Source: Psilocybe azurescens
Lineage: Eukaryota > Basidiomycota > Agaricomycetes > Agaricales > Agrocybaceae
NCBI GenBank assembly: GCA_023853785.1
Contig: JAJIRX010000325.1
Location: forward strand, 35,324 to 99,323
DNA length: 64,000 nt
Reading direction: 5' to 3'
In this document: in pieces, positions 49,386-60,659 of the stretch
How positions within the stretch are numbered: position 1 is the stretch's first letter
Layout: each line of letters begins with the position of its first letter
The notes under the pieces: model-generated
The model's input: only the letters and a program-made list of their open reading frames with translations
The model's database searches: none
Told to the model about the DNA's origin: nothing
Program-made: the position numbers and the translations under genes

Positions 49386-51260
49386 TGAAAATTTGTGAAC
49401 ACTTGTAGTTTGGGGCTATACTATCGTTTGGTGGGTAGCAACCGCTTTTCGATACCCTCTTTCATCCTTCTCCGGTCTGCGTGAGTTCCGACTTGTCTAT
49501 ATCAATCCTCTTTTCTCTTTCGTTCTGAGTTTTTGATCTCTTTTTACCGCGTTAATTTCCCCATCACTTATTTCGACACTTTTGGTTTATATTGTCACTT
49601 TCCTTACTGTTATTCTGTCGGTTCACTCATCTATGGGTATTCGAAGATTGGTCCTTCCCTTTGCTATGTTGACATTTCCTCTCCTCTCGATATTTGTCCT
49701 TGCAACTTTTTCACATCTTCGTCACTACATTTCTTTACGTTCTGTAACATGTCAGAATGTGGACGATCACTGACACGGTCTCCTTGCATTGAAAAATACA
49801 ACTTGGTGGATGTCAGCGTGCAGAATCGTATCGTGGGGCGATCGGCAGTGGAGAACATGACGGTGCATGCCAGCTGCTTTTTGTTATTGTTGAATGCACG
49901 TCGGGTGCGGTACATTATTTTACTTACCTTATTTTAAGTCGGTATTCAAGCACCAATGGACTCGTCTGGACTCGTCCAATTGGGATTCGGGCTGCGCTGA
50001 TCGGAGACTTGTAATAAATATGATGCACTCCGGGCCACTCTCCGTTACTGTCTTCAGCGACATCGGAATTAAGCTGGAATTGTGATGTAGGTTATTGTAC
50101 ACGGAGTGTTGCGTATGATATGAAGCAGAATACTACTCAGGCAGCAGCCGAAGAATCACCAGAAAAGAAATAAACTCAAGGAAGGAGTCTGCCGAGCCTA
50201 TCCAACAAACAGCGTGTGTTCTCGAAAGAGATATATAATGAGTACCGCGAAGCCATTCTTGTAGAGATCATTGAAGCCTCGTACTGCATACAAATGGATC
50301 AGAAATGCGTCCCAAAGAGCTTGCGGACGATGTCGGAGACAAGGAGTCAATTGCGTGCAGCGATTGTGCAGATCGGTTCAGAGACTTGTAGCTCCAACGG
50401 ATTACAGCGAGTCACAACAAACATGTGGACTGCTTGTTAGATAAATCGCAATCGCGTTGGGATGTATGATGTGATTGATCAAATAGAGACTTGTAATGGT
50501 TTTAAAGCACTCCACGGCACTCTTTCGGTTTAGATTACGATGGTGCTGTCAGTGGTGGATGTGAGATTTCGGGGCTGAGTGGCCCGCGTCACCGTAAGAG
50601 TGGGACGGATCTTTGAGGGGGCAGATTATCTTTATTTTTCTTGGGTGTTTTACACTCCGATGAGGAGATTCGAAGAGAGTATTGAGCGTGGAGACATGAG
50701 CTAACACCGTGGCGACAAATGTAAGTGTACATACGAGTCGTTGAAGGCACCCATCGCTATGCCCGAGTACAGGCAGCCGCACACCAAACCGACGTGAGAC
50801 GCCGATCCAGAGCTGAGGAAAGTGATACAAAGGAAGTTTCGATCCACCACAGGAGGGTGTTCGACGTTAGCCATGGGTCATCACCTCTATGAGGAGTGTA
50901 CAAATTGTCATTGAGGGAGGTACCTGGGGCCTGGAACCCTCTGAAGCCATGCATGAGTTCAGACTGCCGCAGTGTATCCAGATTCCAGAAGGTCGGCAAG
51001 ATCAATCGAAAAAACAAACACAGTGCAAGTCGGGAATGGAAATAAGGCGATGATGACATTGCAAGCAAGCAAGTACAAATAACTACATTTGAGAAAGACT
51101 GACAATGATCCCCGTGTGTGGTCACTTGTTCTGCGTGCTCTTTTTCTCACCAGCGTCATCTCTCAACTCTCCGACGATCTCAGAAATCCAATCCCACTCA
51201 TAAGGCCGCATTCAGAACACCTATGTATATGCACACACCGCCAAACGATGACATACGTAT
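49386..51260. other. No recognised gene
   Basis: Short frames on both strands with no family resemblance. Confidence 0.4.
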
Positions 51261-52440
51261 ACCACCTCACGGCTCGGGGTTCTTCGATGCGTTTCCTGGA
51301 GCTCGTGGAGGGCGGGGAATAAAGATCTGTTGGGGAAGGAGGTCTTGGACGAGGTTGCTATGGGAGTGGAGGTGTGTTTTGGTGTTGGGGCAGAGGAAGG
51401 GGGAGGAGAGAGCAGGTTTGGGTTTAATGCGGAGGGGAATGTTGTATGTTTTCTTTCCTCGCTTTGTCTTTCTTTCTTTCGCTCCTTTCGTCCTTGCTGA
51501 TTTTATTATTATTATTTGTTCATGCAGCCATTCGTGCCCCTCCTGATTTATACCCGTGCATCTACGTTCTCTCAAGGTGGGATAACGATCAGGCACAGGC
51601 TGATGCACACGCCGGACGCGTAGAACTTGATGAAATTTATGGATAGCTGATTGAGAGGAGCAGGTCGTCGTTGATTTCTGCACCGCCTGTGCGTTGACTT
51701 TTCTTTTTTCATGCTTTTCTTTTCGTTCAATCGGTTTTACCGGGTTTTTTTACGCTACGCTACAGATGCAAGGCATAGATACGATCCAGTCGAACCAAGA
51801 CCCTGCAGGCGGAGCCGCAGCACAGCTGCAGTATGAAGATGACAGCGGGTTGTTATCTGATAGAAGCGACAATAACGATAACGACGAGGATGACAACGAG
51901 GAGGAGGATTCCGACAAAGAGTTCGCGGATGCGTCGGATGCGAGTCCGGGGACGAGCCTTTGTTACATTTGTATATCTTGCCTTTCAACGATCTTCTGCT
52001 CAAGGTCGAGAAGGTGCGCCTGCGGTCAACCAAAGACAAGGTCAAGGACCGAGAGCGCCGTTTAATCTTCCGGAGCTGAACATCCTCCCCAGTTCGCCTG
52101 CGATGCCAACGCCAGGCGCGACTTTGCCCACTGCTATTCATATTTTCCTGTCCTCAGCGGCAGGGAGGACGTACCTAGAGCCTCGGTAGGGCTTTTGCAA
52201 CCTTCGTCTGTTCTAGCTCCGACGTCAGTGTCGAAGAGCAGGTTCAACTCGAAGAAGCTTGTGTAGAAGTTCCTCGGTTAGGAGGAAGATAGGCGTCTGC
52301 GTGGCCTGCGGCGGACGTGCAGGGAAATCTCGCGCCGCCAAGGGCAAGGGGCGATAAGGGATCGTTGGAGAAGAAGGCGAATAAGGAGAGGGGGAAGGAG
52401 AAGAAGGAGCGGAGGAGCAAGGTCAGCTAGCGATGATGCA
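51260..52440 (+). other. Coding-like remnants, acidic and Lys/Glu-rich, unidentified
   Basis: A GT...AG pair (about 51,440-51,530) would join a GC-rich exon to FVPLLIYTRASTFSQGG. In another frame, VELDEIYG precedes LIERSRSSLISAPP. After an intron comes an acidic run (NDNDEDDNEEEDSDKEF, about 51,865-51,935), then a Lys/Glu-rich stretch near 52,360-52,420. Stops interrupt every model I tried. I cannot name the family. Confidence 0.35.
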
Positions 52441-52837
52441 ATGGGAGTGGAAAGGGGAGTATATCGCCTTAGGGGGTAGTGGGAGTGATACGGGTGTCTT
52501 CTGAGAAGGGAGGAGAGGGGACGAGGGATTATAGTCTGACGCTGAGTACGGCGAAGGAGATGAAATGGAAGGTGAAGCACAATCCTGTTATATGCTTTAG
52601 GTGTGCCTTCTTCCAACGAACTCAAGCGTACATATATGCTAACGTGTCAGACGAAGATCCGGCGAGGACAGAGGACGAGCAAGAAGGATGAACTTGGGTG
52701 AATTGACCAGAATGAAACTACCTTGCATCTGTGCTAGGCGCGAGTTTATATGCGCGCAGGTGACCTGCTCCAGCTTTAGGTGTTCCTTCTTCCTACCAAC
52801 TCAAGCGTATATATATGCTAATGTCACCACGACGCAG

Positions 52838-53010
52838 AGAGAAATACCAGCCGTATGACGCCCTCCGCCAGTGCTTCTGCCAGCAGTGCCTCAAGCAGTA
52901 TGAGACAGACAACATGTGCGCGCCTTCCTACCTCGAGCTGCGTGCAATGCTCGACTTTCTCGGGTCTGTGCTTACCTCAGCCACCACGTCCTCGTTCTTC
53001 ACACACCATG
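52838..53010 (+). repeat. Duplicated module M, copy 2
   Basis: Partner of 49,190-49,385; reads SYLELRAMLDFLGSVL in the matching frame. It is preceded by a second small direct repeat: CAACxAACTCAAGCGTAyATATATGCTAA-type blocks at about 52,615-52,645 and 52,795-52,825. Confidence 0.65.
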
Positions 53011-55296
53011 GGAATCAATTTCGTAGATTATGGATACAGTTCTTAATCTCTCGCTCATTTAAATAAGACTTCTGTAGCTGACCTGTTCTTGATGCTTCCT
53101 TGAGTTTGTATGTTATGTACTGTCGCTTGATCCTTAAGTCCTGGAGCGATTACAAACAAAAAATTTACTCTTTCGTATGAGCACCTGTAAAGTATACATC
53201 AATACTAAGACTTGCAGGTGGAATATTTCATCCGCACAATCCGTATTGCGCTTTTGTATCTGTTTCATTTCGCACATTCAAGCTGGCTTGTATACATCGT
53301 GCTCATAATTGGGTTGGCATTCTCGCCTACACTTTATTTTTAAATAAGCTAGATGAAGTGTATAAGCTACCAAGACAGACTCAGTATAGCTCAAATGAAT
53401 CCCTTTAGGGATTTATGTCCTCGATTCCAGCGAAAACAGGTCAGTTGTGGCACTGGGTCGGAACTAAAGGAATACATTAGAAGATATATACATAACAATT
53501 TGGAAGCTTACCCATTCGCAAATGAGTTGCACAATCTCACGTAACGGCATGTCAGAGCTCTCTATGACATCTCTACTCAAATGATGCACCGCCCATTCAT
53601 AGTAAGTTTGTAAGTCAGTGCTGCCTGTGGCGTAGCAGACCTCGCTAGGCGCCTGATATCTGATTTGTAATAAAAATTCAGACCAGCACGACTTTTATTA
53701 CCAGCTAACAACAACAGCATGTTGCAATCTTCCTGCGTTTCATTGGCGGATCACTTTCTGTCATGTGAAGATTTACGTTTGCCTATCATCTTCCCTCTAA
53801 ATCACTTGCTATTCTGTAAATTTAAGCACTCATCTCAAATTACAATCACCATTTACTATGTATCTGACCTAGGTATATGCTGACCTATCTCGTCTTAATC
53901 GTCTCAAGGTGGATCATGTTCAATATGAAGTACAAGTGCATTTGAATAGTTATTGTACATATATGTTCTATGCAACGCTCTGAAGACTCACCCATATTAT
54001 TGATACCAGTACTACGTTGTTGTGCTTCTATATACCTTTACGGAAACGATGCTCGCCAAACTCTCTTTCCCCCCCGGGCGGTCGAGAGGACATTTCCTTT
54101 GCCGTGAAGCTTGTCAACAGCAACACAAACCTGAAGACCGACACGAAAGCAGTTTCACAAGGCAACAGACTCGGACTCGGACTCGGAAGGTCCTCAATGT
54201 CATATTGTGACAGATACAGTTACTTACGCCTCCTTGAAAATCATCAGTATGCCAGAATTAAACAAAAGAAGGAGATGCCCGACGTACGAGACGAGCCGGT
54301 GTCGATATGCAGAGAGAACGACTGGTTCTTGTGGCCAAACTTGAAGCTTGACTGGGAGGGTGTATGCACTGTCGACAAATAAATCAGTCAGACTAGCCAG
54401 ACTAGCCAGCTGTCATTATTCAAAGCTCCCAAACAACTCCACAAGACGAAGGAAGGAAGGAGAACGAAAAACGATGGTGATGTAAACTGCAAGCAGTTCG
54501 ATTGCCTGGATCATTTGCTCTCCATCGCCGATGTCGTCATAATCATCGTCTAGACTGGTTCGCAGATGAAATACGATTCAAAGAAGAATTCAACAAGGAG
54601 AGAAATTGCAAGGTTCGGCGACAGAACAAAAGACAAACGACGATCAATATGACATGGGGCACTGGCCTTCGATGACCGATCACATTGCTCGGTGCTCATG
54701 CCTCCTACTGCAACAGCAGCAGCGCATGCTGATGATGAGAATGAATGCGGTCCCAGGGACGCAGTAGGTGCATGCATAGCACAAACCACCATGGATTCTG
54801 GAAGATAGTGTCAATTTTATATGACCCCAATCAGAACCCCCTCGCCTTGGGCCAAATGATATGAGATATGAAGATCATCTAAGATATGCGGGTATGGTGT
54901 TCTACATTCCTTGAGCCGGAGGACAACGCGATGAAAATAGGAGAAGTATCAGCGTGGGTTGTTGCAGCATGAATTGAAGTGAGAACAAGAACGGTGACAG
55001 TGAGAGGGACGCTGGAGGGATAGGGATAGGGGGATAAAGGGATAGGGAAACAAGGAGAGTGGTTGTCAAAAGGAAGGAGGGGACAGGAAGGGAGGAAAGC
55101 ACCATAACTTTTACTTGGACATATTCTCGTTGAATCCACCAACGCGAAGGACAGTTCGTATTAAGACAGTTCCAACTGAAGAACATCAAATGAGTCCGAC
55201 AATACTGAGTGCACAGGAAATGAGACAAATTGAGTTTGGGTCTAAGCTAGGAGCAACGCATCTCACTTCATAAATTCCAGCCGCAGAACTTATTGA
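53011..55296. other. No recognised gene; unique DNA left of the retroelement stack
   Basis: A 121-codon + frame (54,017-54,382) has no family match. Unique sequence ends abruptly at 55,296, where the first TTTGGGG tract starts. Confidence 0.45.
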
Positions 55297-55313
55297 GGTT
55301 TGGGGTTTGGGGG
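55297..55313 (+). repeat. Telomere-like junction tract 1
   Basis: GGTTTGGGGTTTGGGGG joins unique DNA to the first retroelement fragment. Confidence 0.85.
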
Positions 55314-55375
55314 TGAGGGGGGCGCAAATCAATGCAAAAGGCTGTGTGTTACACTATGAGTGTGGGGCGACAGGC
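55314..55375 (-). mobile_element. Penelope-like fragment 1 (62 bp, 3' end only)
   Basis: Matches the 3' terminus of copy C (60,096-60,158): TGAGGGGGGCGCAAA, GCTGTGTGTTACACTATGAG and TGTGGGGCGA are shared. It stops where the hammerhead ribozyme of the long copies would be cleaved, give or take a few nt, and is followed directly by another TTTGGGG tract. Confidence 0.85.
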
Positions 55376-55395
55376 TTGGGGTTTGGGGTTTGGGG
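55376..55395 (+). repeat. Telomere-like junction tract 2
   Basis: Nearly three units of TTTGGGG between fragment 1 and copy A. Confidence 0.85.
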
Positions 55396-55445
55396 AGAGG
55401 TGGTGCTAAAAGCGAAATCTGCAGGTTACACTATGAGTGTGGGGG

Positions 55446-55521
55446 CGATATGTGCTAAATGACTTTGGAGGGTTATCCAAAGTAGCCATTTCGCTCTTTA
55501 TAGACTCATCAGTAGCTATCG
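55446..55521 (-). ncRNA. Type I hammerhead ribozyme, copy A (stem II damaged)
   Basis: On -: stem I CGATAGCTA pairs with TAGC-ACA-TATCG; the core CTGATGA and GAAA are present; stem III is a long hairpin (ACTTTGGA/TCCAAAGT with a TAACCC loop, plus ATG/CAT at its base). Predicted cleavage falls between 55,458 and 55,457, leaving a 62-nt 3' product. Stem II reads GTC-TATAAA-GAGC instead of GTC-TATAAA-GAC, an extra G that should weaken it. Confidence 0.8.
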
Positions 55522-55937
55522 TATGTAAGGAATATTACTAAATGCTCTTAAAATAGCGCGCGTTTACTAAGCTAAGCGCCTATTCTTAGCTAATCGACTA
55601 TTGATTACTCATCCTTTTATTGTTACCTTTGTAATCTTTCTCGCGAATGCGGGAACGTTAAGGGTCTTGCTGACTGATTACAATAGAGTCGATCGACTCA
55701 TTATCGATAACATCGTGGGGTGGATTAGTGATCAATTCATCTTGATTATGAATCGGCGAGACCGGATTGCTCCAATCGGTCAATCTGACTAAAAGATTAG
55801 TCATGTCAGTGTAATAGCTTACCAATCGTGTCGAGAATAGACACTAGACTTTATAATTGTCTATCCATGTACTTATGCTACCCGGATAAATCCGGGGCCA
55901 AGGTACCGGTCAACGATCCGGACTACTGGGTTCGAAT

Positions 55938-56021
55938 CTACTAATCCGGCGGTGCATCGTGTTGGGCTGCTTACTAACCTAGGTGTTGGGCAGCTTACTA
56001 AGCCAGCGGTGCTTCGTTTTC
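55938..56021. repeat. Triple TACTAA/CGGTGC microrepeat in element UTR, copy A
   Basis: Three degenerate ~28-35 nt units built on TTACTAAxCC...GCGGTGCxTCGT; conserved at 60,660-60,748 in copy C, hence part of the element. Possible structured RNA or protein site. Confidence 0.6.
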
Positions 56022-56119
56022 GAACGATCCGTTCGTGAGGAAAGTGCCGGTCCCGAGATACATCTCGTACATCCTTCCCTAATAAGGCAATTGTTAGAAT
56101 TACCTATTTGGGTAAGTTC

Positions 56120-56154
56120 GGTTTGGGGTTGATTGGGTTTGGGTTTGGGTTTGG
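56120..56154 (+). repeat. Internal TTTGGG tract, copy A
   Basis: TTTGGGG followed, after a short interruption, by four TTTGGG-type units, at the same place in the element as 60,858-60,892. Confidence 0.8.
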
Positions 56155-56219
56155 CTATTACGAATCAAGATGTGCTTGTGAGTTGATGTAGGTCACTCTG
56201 TAGCATGAAAATTACATAC

Positions 56220-56235
56220 GGTTTGGGGTTTGGGG
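56220..56235 (+). repeat. Internal TTTGGGG tract next to the coding end, copy A
   Basis: GGTTTGGGGTTTGGGG just beyond the coding 3' end; repeated in copy C at 60,960-60,975. Confidence 0.8.
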
Positions 56236-56242
56236 TAGCGCA

Positions 56243-59200
56243 TCAGCGACAAAAGTCGCTAGTAATTTTCTCATCGATTATTCGCTTTTGAGCTTCTGCC
56301 GAATTCTGGATGTTCCCGATCTGGAGATCGTGAACGTCGGTGTAGTATAATATCTTCACCATCGCTTTCAATGGGTATCTGTTCAGTAGCTTTGTCTGAG
56401 TCAGATTGATATTCTTCAACGACGTCTTGAATCGTAGAGAACGACACCACCTTCTTCGGGCGATGTTTTCATCCAGTTTACGAAAGACTGTTTTCTTCCA
56501 TACATTTGCAAGGTCAAATAGATTTGTGTTGCGTTTCCGGGACACTATCCAACGACTTCCGAGTAGTCCTATCTTCCTCAAGTCCGGAACGTACACTTCG
56601 TCTCCGTCAAGTTGAAGCCGCGCAAACAGCTCCGGTCTGACATCATTGAGGTCGTGGTTCATCCTCGTCACTTGGTTTGATAAAGGGTCTGGATGCGGAG
56701 GCACTAAAGTCTCCTTTCTCAGCGTGGTCATACCACTCTGACCAGTACTCGGTAACAGCTTTTCCAAGTTCGGCAGCTGAGAACCAATTCCATACGTCGT
56801 CGAATCTGGTTTTAAGTACAAGAACACCTTCGTCGTGCTCTCACGACTCGCGGTGCAAATCGTTTTCCCAACGTTCTTGTATGTTTTTCTTACACCAGCT
56901 TATGACTAGTTTTTCGGGATAGCCAGCGCGTTAAATAGAGAGCGTTAAGGTCTCTAATTGCCTCTATGTAGATATCCTTTGAACTACATAACACGGCTAA
57001 CCGGGATAACTCACCGATGTAGACGCCTCTTTTGACGTCCAACGGATGATGTGATACCCATGGAACTCGTTCTCGATTGTTTCCAGACTTGACATACGGC
57101 TTCCATTGAAGTTTTCCAGACTTCTTGAAGAGGAAGCTGTCGAGAAATTGACATCCAGTCTCTGAAACAGCCCATTCAATCACACATTCATCAAAACGAA
57201 TTGTCTTTTCGACAAAGTCGAGGGCTGCTTGCGCTGATTCTGCGTAAACTATGCCTAGGCAATCGTCGATGTACCTTCCGTAGAAGGCCACGTCGGGATG
57301 GTCTAATATCTTTGAACGTTTTTCAAATGGTATCCGTAAAGGTTGGCAAGGTCGGGAGAGTCCGCTGACCCCCATTGCAGTCCACTTAATTGTTCAAAGT
57401 ATTTATCACCATGTTGTGTGATTAATTGCGTATTGCCAATCTCGATGGCACTTTTAAAGATGTTTAACTTAATCTTATTATTCTCTAACGAATTAGGATT
57501 AAGGTGTGACAATGCATCGTCCGGCATCCGAATTGCTTAAAAGCCACTCCTCGTACATTGAACAAATGATTTCTATGCACGATTTAAGCGGTATATTCGG
57601 GTAATAGGCGACAACATCTCCTGTGACGAAGTAAAACTTTCGTCTGGAGTCTATACGCAATTGGCTTAGCCTCGTGAAGAGGTCCTTCGTACCGTGAATG
57701 ATAGAAGGAGCCGCTTTTACAAGCGGTTTAAGCTCTTTTGATATGAACTTAGCAGCCGGATTAAATACGACCGAATGACACGGTATTATGGGCCTAAATC
57801 CAGTAGGCTTCTTGTGGATTTTAGGTATGCCATGAAATTGTGGGTAATCAAACGTAGATCCATCCTCCGGTATTTTGGATCGGAAGTAATCTGGTAAGTT
57901 AAGTTCGTTAAGCATTAAATGGTCTTCTGCCATAGTGGCGAGTTGACGCATTTGTTTTGCTTTTGTTTTCATTATTCGAAGCGCATCTACGAATTCCAAC
58001 TTTGCGTAGTTGCGTTCATCTTCGAGTAATTTCAACTCGTTTCGTTTAAGCCAGTCGCGTTCTGACACCGCTAGGCCAAGGTTCTTATCAGTCATCGTAA
58101 TAACGTAGTTGTTATCCAATAAGAATCGGAGGATCTTGTCGCGTTTAGGAGAGAAACGCTTGCTTACGCGATCTCCTTAAGCGTCTCGTCAGGGATACTT
58201 GCGATCGTCTTAGTGACGTACCGACGTCCCATCACAAGGCCAAGTTCCATCCATTCGCGGTAACATAGGTGGTGCTGTTTTTTTCTTAGACGCCACACTA
58301 TAATCTGGGTCAAACGGCTTATTAAGTCCCTCTTTAAACAAAAAATAGATACGCCATCTAATTCTTCGCTGAAAGTCTTTCCATGCACTCATGATCAGAT
58401 CTTTAGAGGGGGACAAAAAGCATATATTTCAATCCGAGAGATAAATCATTTGCTATTTCTACGGGAACTGATACTCCGTCGCTACAATGTACACTATTAC
58501 GAAACTGGCCTGCCAATATAAACGATAGCGGGGTATGTAAGTGTACGAAGGTGACTGCGTGGTCCCAGGAGTAAGTCAGTATTTCGTCAGGTATAGTAGA
58601 AGGATAAGCGGGACGTACGGAGGGTGTGTTCGGACGTAAGACCGCTAAGCTCTTGCCTTTCCTTTTCCTTTGTGATCGACCTTGACGGGAGCTTTCCCTT
58701 TCCCTTTCTTCTTGTTGTCGACTTTCGAATTGGCCTTGGTGGCCGGCTTGGGTTTGTTCGACGGTTTTGAAGAATTCGGTTTGGAACCGGATTGCTTGGG
58801 AGGAGGGGCCTTGGACGAATTCTGGCCAGACAATGTCTGGATAATTACGATAGTAATTAGTATCAAGAATTGCAGGTGAAGGGTAACTAATACTTGCCTT
58901 CTTGCCTGCAGGTACAAGGTTCAGCTTCTTGAGACGTGCATTCAGGCCCTTATCGATAAGGGACTGAATCGATGGACCTGGTTTGGTCGCATCGGCCATC
59001 TCGACGTCAGCTTGCGCTGCAGTATCCTTTTTCTTCTCAATTTTCTTGGCGAGAGCGGTGGCGCATCTCTACAAGAGTATTGATCTGATTGCAGAAAAGG
59101 GGCAGTGCGATGCTGAGTGCATCACGCTCTGCCACTTTCTGCGGGGATACTTCCCACCGACCTATCTTCTGATGACCCGTAGCATCCTTGACGATGACGG

Positions 59201-59790
59201 GCATAAGGTAGCCTGAACGCCGGTCGTTCCAGGTGTCTGAAACGACTTTAGCGTGGGCTTCGTGAGACGGTGTCGGTGTTACACTTGTCCTCCCAAAACT
59301 TGAGCTCGTCTTTCTTGGCCAATCTGGCCGTTTCGTTGATCGAAGACTGGAAAGTCTCCGTCACGGAAGCGAAAGCTTGCCGTGCCGTAGCGACACCAGC
59401 TGAGCCTGAGTCCGAAAATTCCTTTGTGAATTGGAATTCCGGCGCCTTGACGCGAAGGCGGTTGGGAATAGACTTTGCAGCAAGGGATTTTTCAAGGCGT
59501 TCAAGAGAAGCCTTGACCGTTGCCCTCTTATCGCACCACGATGCGAAGGAGAGTAGCGGTTCCCTAAGCGCAATCCTGAAATCGAAATAAACGCAGTCTA
59601 AGACGTTATCGATGGAGCGACACTCAGCTATTTTCTTCTGGAGGACGATGACGAGCTCTTGTCGAAAAGCGTCGTTCTTGTCGTCGTCGAGTTGTCCGCT
59701 GACGGTGTTGGAGACAACGGCCTGGGCGAGTGCATCCAGGTGGGGGGACATGGCACGAGCGAAAGCAGTAGAATTGGATGAGAAGGACAT
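56243..59790 (-). pseudogene. Penelope-like ORF with reverse transcriptase, copy A (frameshifted)
   Basis: On -, ATG 59790 opens MSFSSNSTAFARAMSPHLDA, an N-terminal region of unknown function, followed by a Lys-rich stretch (KKKGKGKAPVK, about 58,700). The reverse transcriptase follows: DKNLGLAV, FHGIPKIHKKPTGFRPII, NPAAKFISKELKPLV, motif A FVTGDVVAYYPN (about 57,615), motif B region GLQWGSADSPDLANLYGY, motif C YGRYIDDCLG (YIDD codons 57,262-57,273), then FLDSFLF, KPYVKSGNNR and WVSHHPLDVKRGVYIGELSR. This domain order is typical of Penelope-like elements. The C-terminus (to 56,243) shows no GIY-YIG endonuclease. Several frame slips (for example near 59,000, 58,410, 58,160, 57,510, 57,330 and 56,900) make this copy non-coding as written. 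Confidence 0.8.
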
Positions 59791-59809
59791 GTTGGCGATA
59801 GTGCAGTAT

Positions 59810-59819
59810 GGGTTTGGGG
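59810..59819 (+). repeat. Telomere-like junction tract 3
   Basis: GGGTTTGGGG between the 5' end of copy A and the 3' end of copy B. Confidence 0.75.
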
Positions 59820-60085
59820 AGAGGTGGTGCTAAAAGCGAAATCTGCAGGTTACACTATGAGTGTAGGGGCGATATGTGCTAAATGACTTTGGAGGGTTAT
59901 CCAAAGTAGCCATTTCGTCTTTATAGACTCATCAGTAGCTATCGTATGTAAGGAATATTACTAAATGCTCTTAAAATAGGCGCGCGTTTACTAAGCTAAG
60001 CGCCTATTCTTAGCGAATCGACTATTGATTACTCATCCTTTTATTGTTATCTTTGTAATCTTTCTCGCAAATGCGAGAACGTCAA
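59820..60085 (-). mobile_element. Penelope-like copy B, 5'-truncated (266 bp)
   Basis: Nearly identical to the first ~265 bp of copy A (starting AGAGGTGGTGCT...) and cut off in the untranslated region after GAACGTCAA, where tract 4 begins. Contains a complete ribozyme. Confidence 0.85.
59870..59944 (-). ncRNA. Type I hammerhead ribozyme, copy B
   Basis: Same fold as in copy A but with intact stem II (GTC-TATAAA-GAC). Stem I is 4 + 5 bp around an ACA bulge. Predicted cleavage between 59,882 and 59,881 leaves a 62-nt 3' product. The site triplet is ATT, which fits the NUH rule. Confidence 0.85.
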
Positions 60086-60095
60086 GGGTTTGGGG
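60086..60095 (+). repeat. Telomere-like junction tract 4
   Basis: GGGTTTGGGG between copies B and C. Confidence 0.75.
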
Positions 60096-60146
60096 TGAGG
60101 GGGGCGCAAAATGCAAAAAGCTGTGTGTTACACTATGAGTGTGGGG

Positions 60147-60221
60147 CGATACTAGCTAAATAGCTTTGGAGGGGTATCCAAAGTAGCCATTTCGTCTTTA
60201 TAGACTCATCAGTAGCTATCG
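60147..60221 (-). ncRNA. Type I hammerhead ribozyme, copy C
   Basis: CTGATGA, stem II GTC-TATAAA-GAC and GAAA are intact. The stem III hairpin is CTTTGGA/TCCAAAG with a TACCCC loop; stem I has a TAG instead of ACA bulge. The changes keep the pairing (one base pair at the stem III base becomes G-U). Predicted cleavage between 60,159 and 60,158. Confidence 0.85.
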
Positions 60222-60659
60222 TACGTAAGGAATATTACTATATGCTCCTAAAATAAGCGTGTTTACTAAGCTAAGCGCCCTATTCTTAGCGAATCGACTA
60301 TCGATTCCTAATCGTTTTGTATTACCTTTGTAATCTTTCTCGTCCTAAAACGGGAACGTCAGAGGTCTTACTGACTAATTACAATAGAGCTGATTAAGCT
60401 TGTTTCCAATAATATCGTGGATGATTAGTTATCGAGTCACTTTGATTATGAATCGGTGGACTAGAGTTGCTCCGATCTAGTGTTTCTGACTAAACGTTAG
60501 TCATATCCGAGTAATAGCTTACCAACCAGGTCGAGAATAGACCATAGACTTCTGCAATAATAGCAGTCTATTCATATCGCTAACGCTATCCAGTAATCCG
60601 AAGAAAACCGGGCCCGGGCCGACCTACTTTGTACAAGGTCGAGTTACTGGGTTCGAACC

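Larger units (their letters stand above)
55396..59809 (-). mobile_element. Penelope-like (Coprina-type) retroelement, long copy A
   Basis: About 4.4 kb, coding sense on -. In sense order: 5' end at 59,809, coding region (59,790-56,243), an internal TTTGGGG tract, a ~65 bp spacer, a second internal TTTGGG tract, a ~600 bp untranslated region, a hammerhead ribozyme and a 62-nt 3' end. The family call rests on the Penelope-type reverse transcriptase, ribozyme and telomere-like flanks. Only 19 nt precede the first ATG, so the 5' end may be slightly truncated. Confidence 0.8.

Noticed and set aside
55924..55945. GGTTCGAAT motif resembling a tRNA B box in the element UTR
   Set aside because: No matching A box, acceptor stem or cloverleaf could be folded around it, and in copy C the motif becomes a plain palindrome.
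56155..56219. The ~65-bp stretch between two TTTGGG tracts as a separate stacked fragment
   Set aside because: It is present at the same place in both long copies, so it is part of the element rather than an independent insertion.
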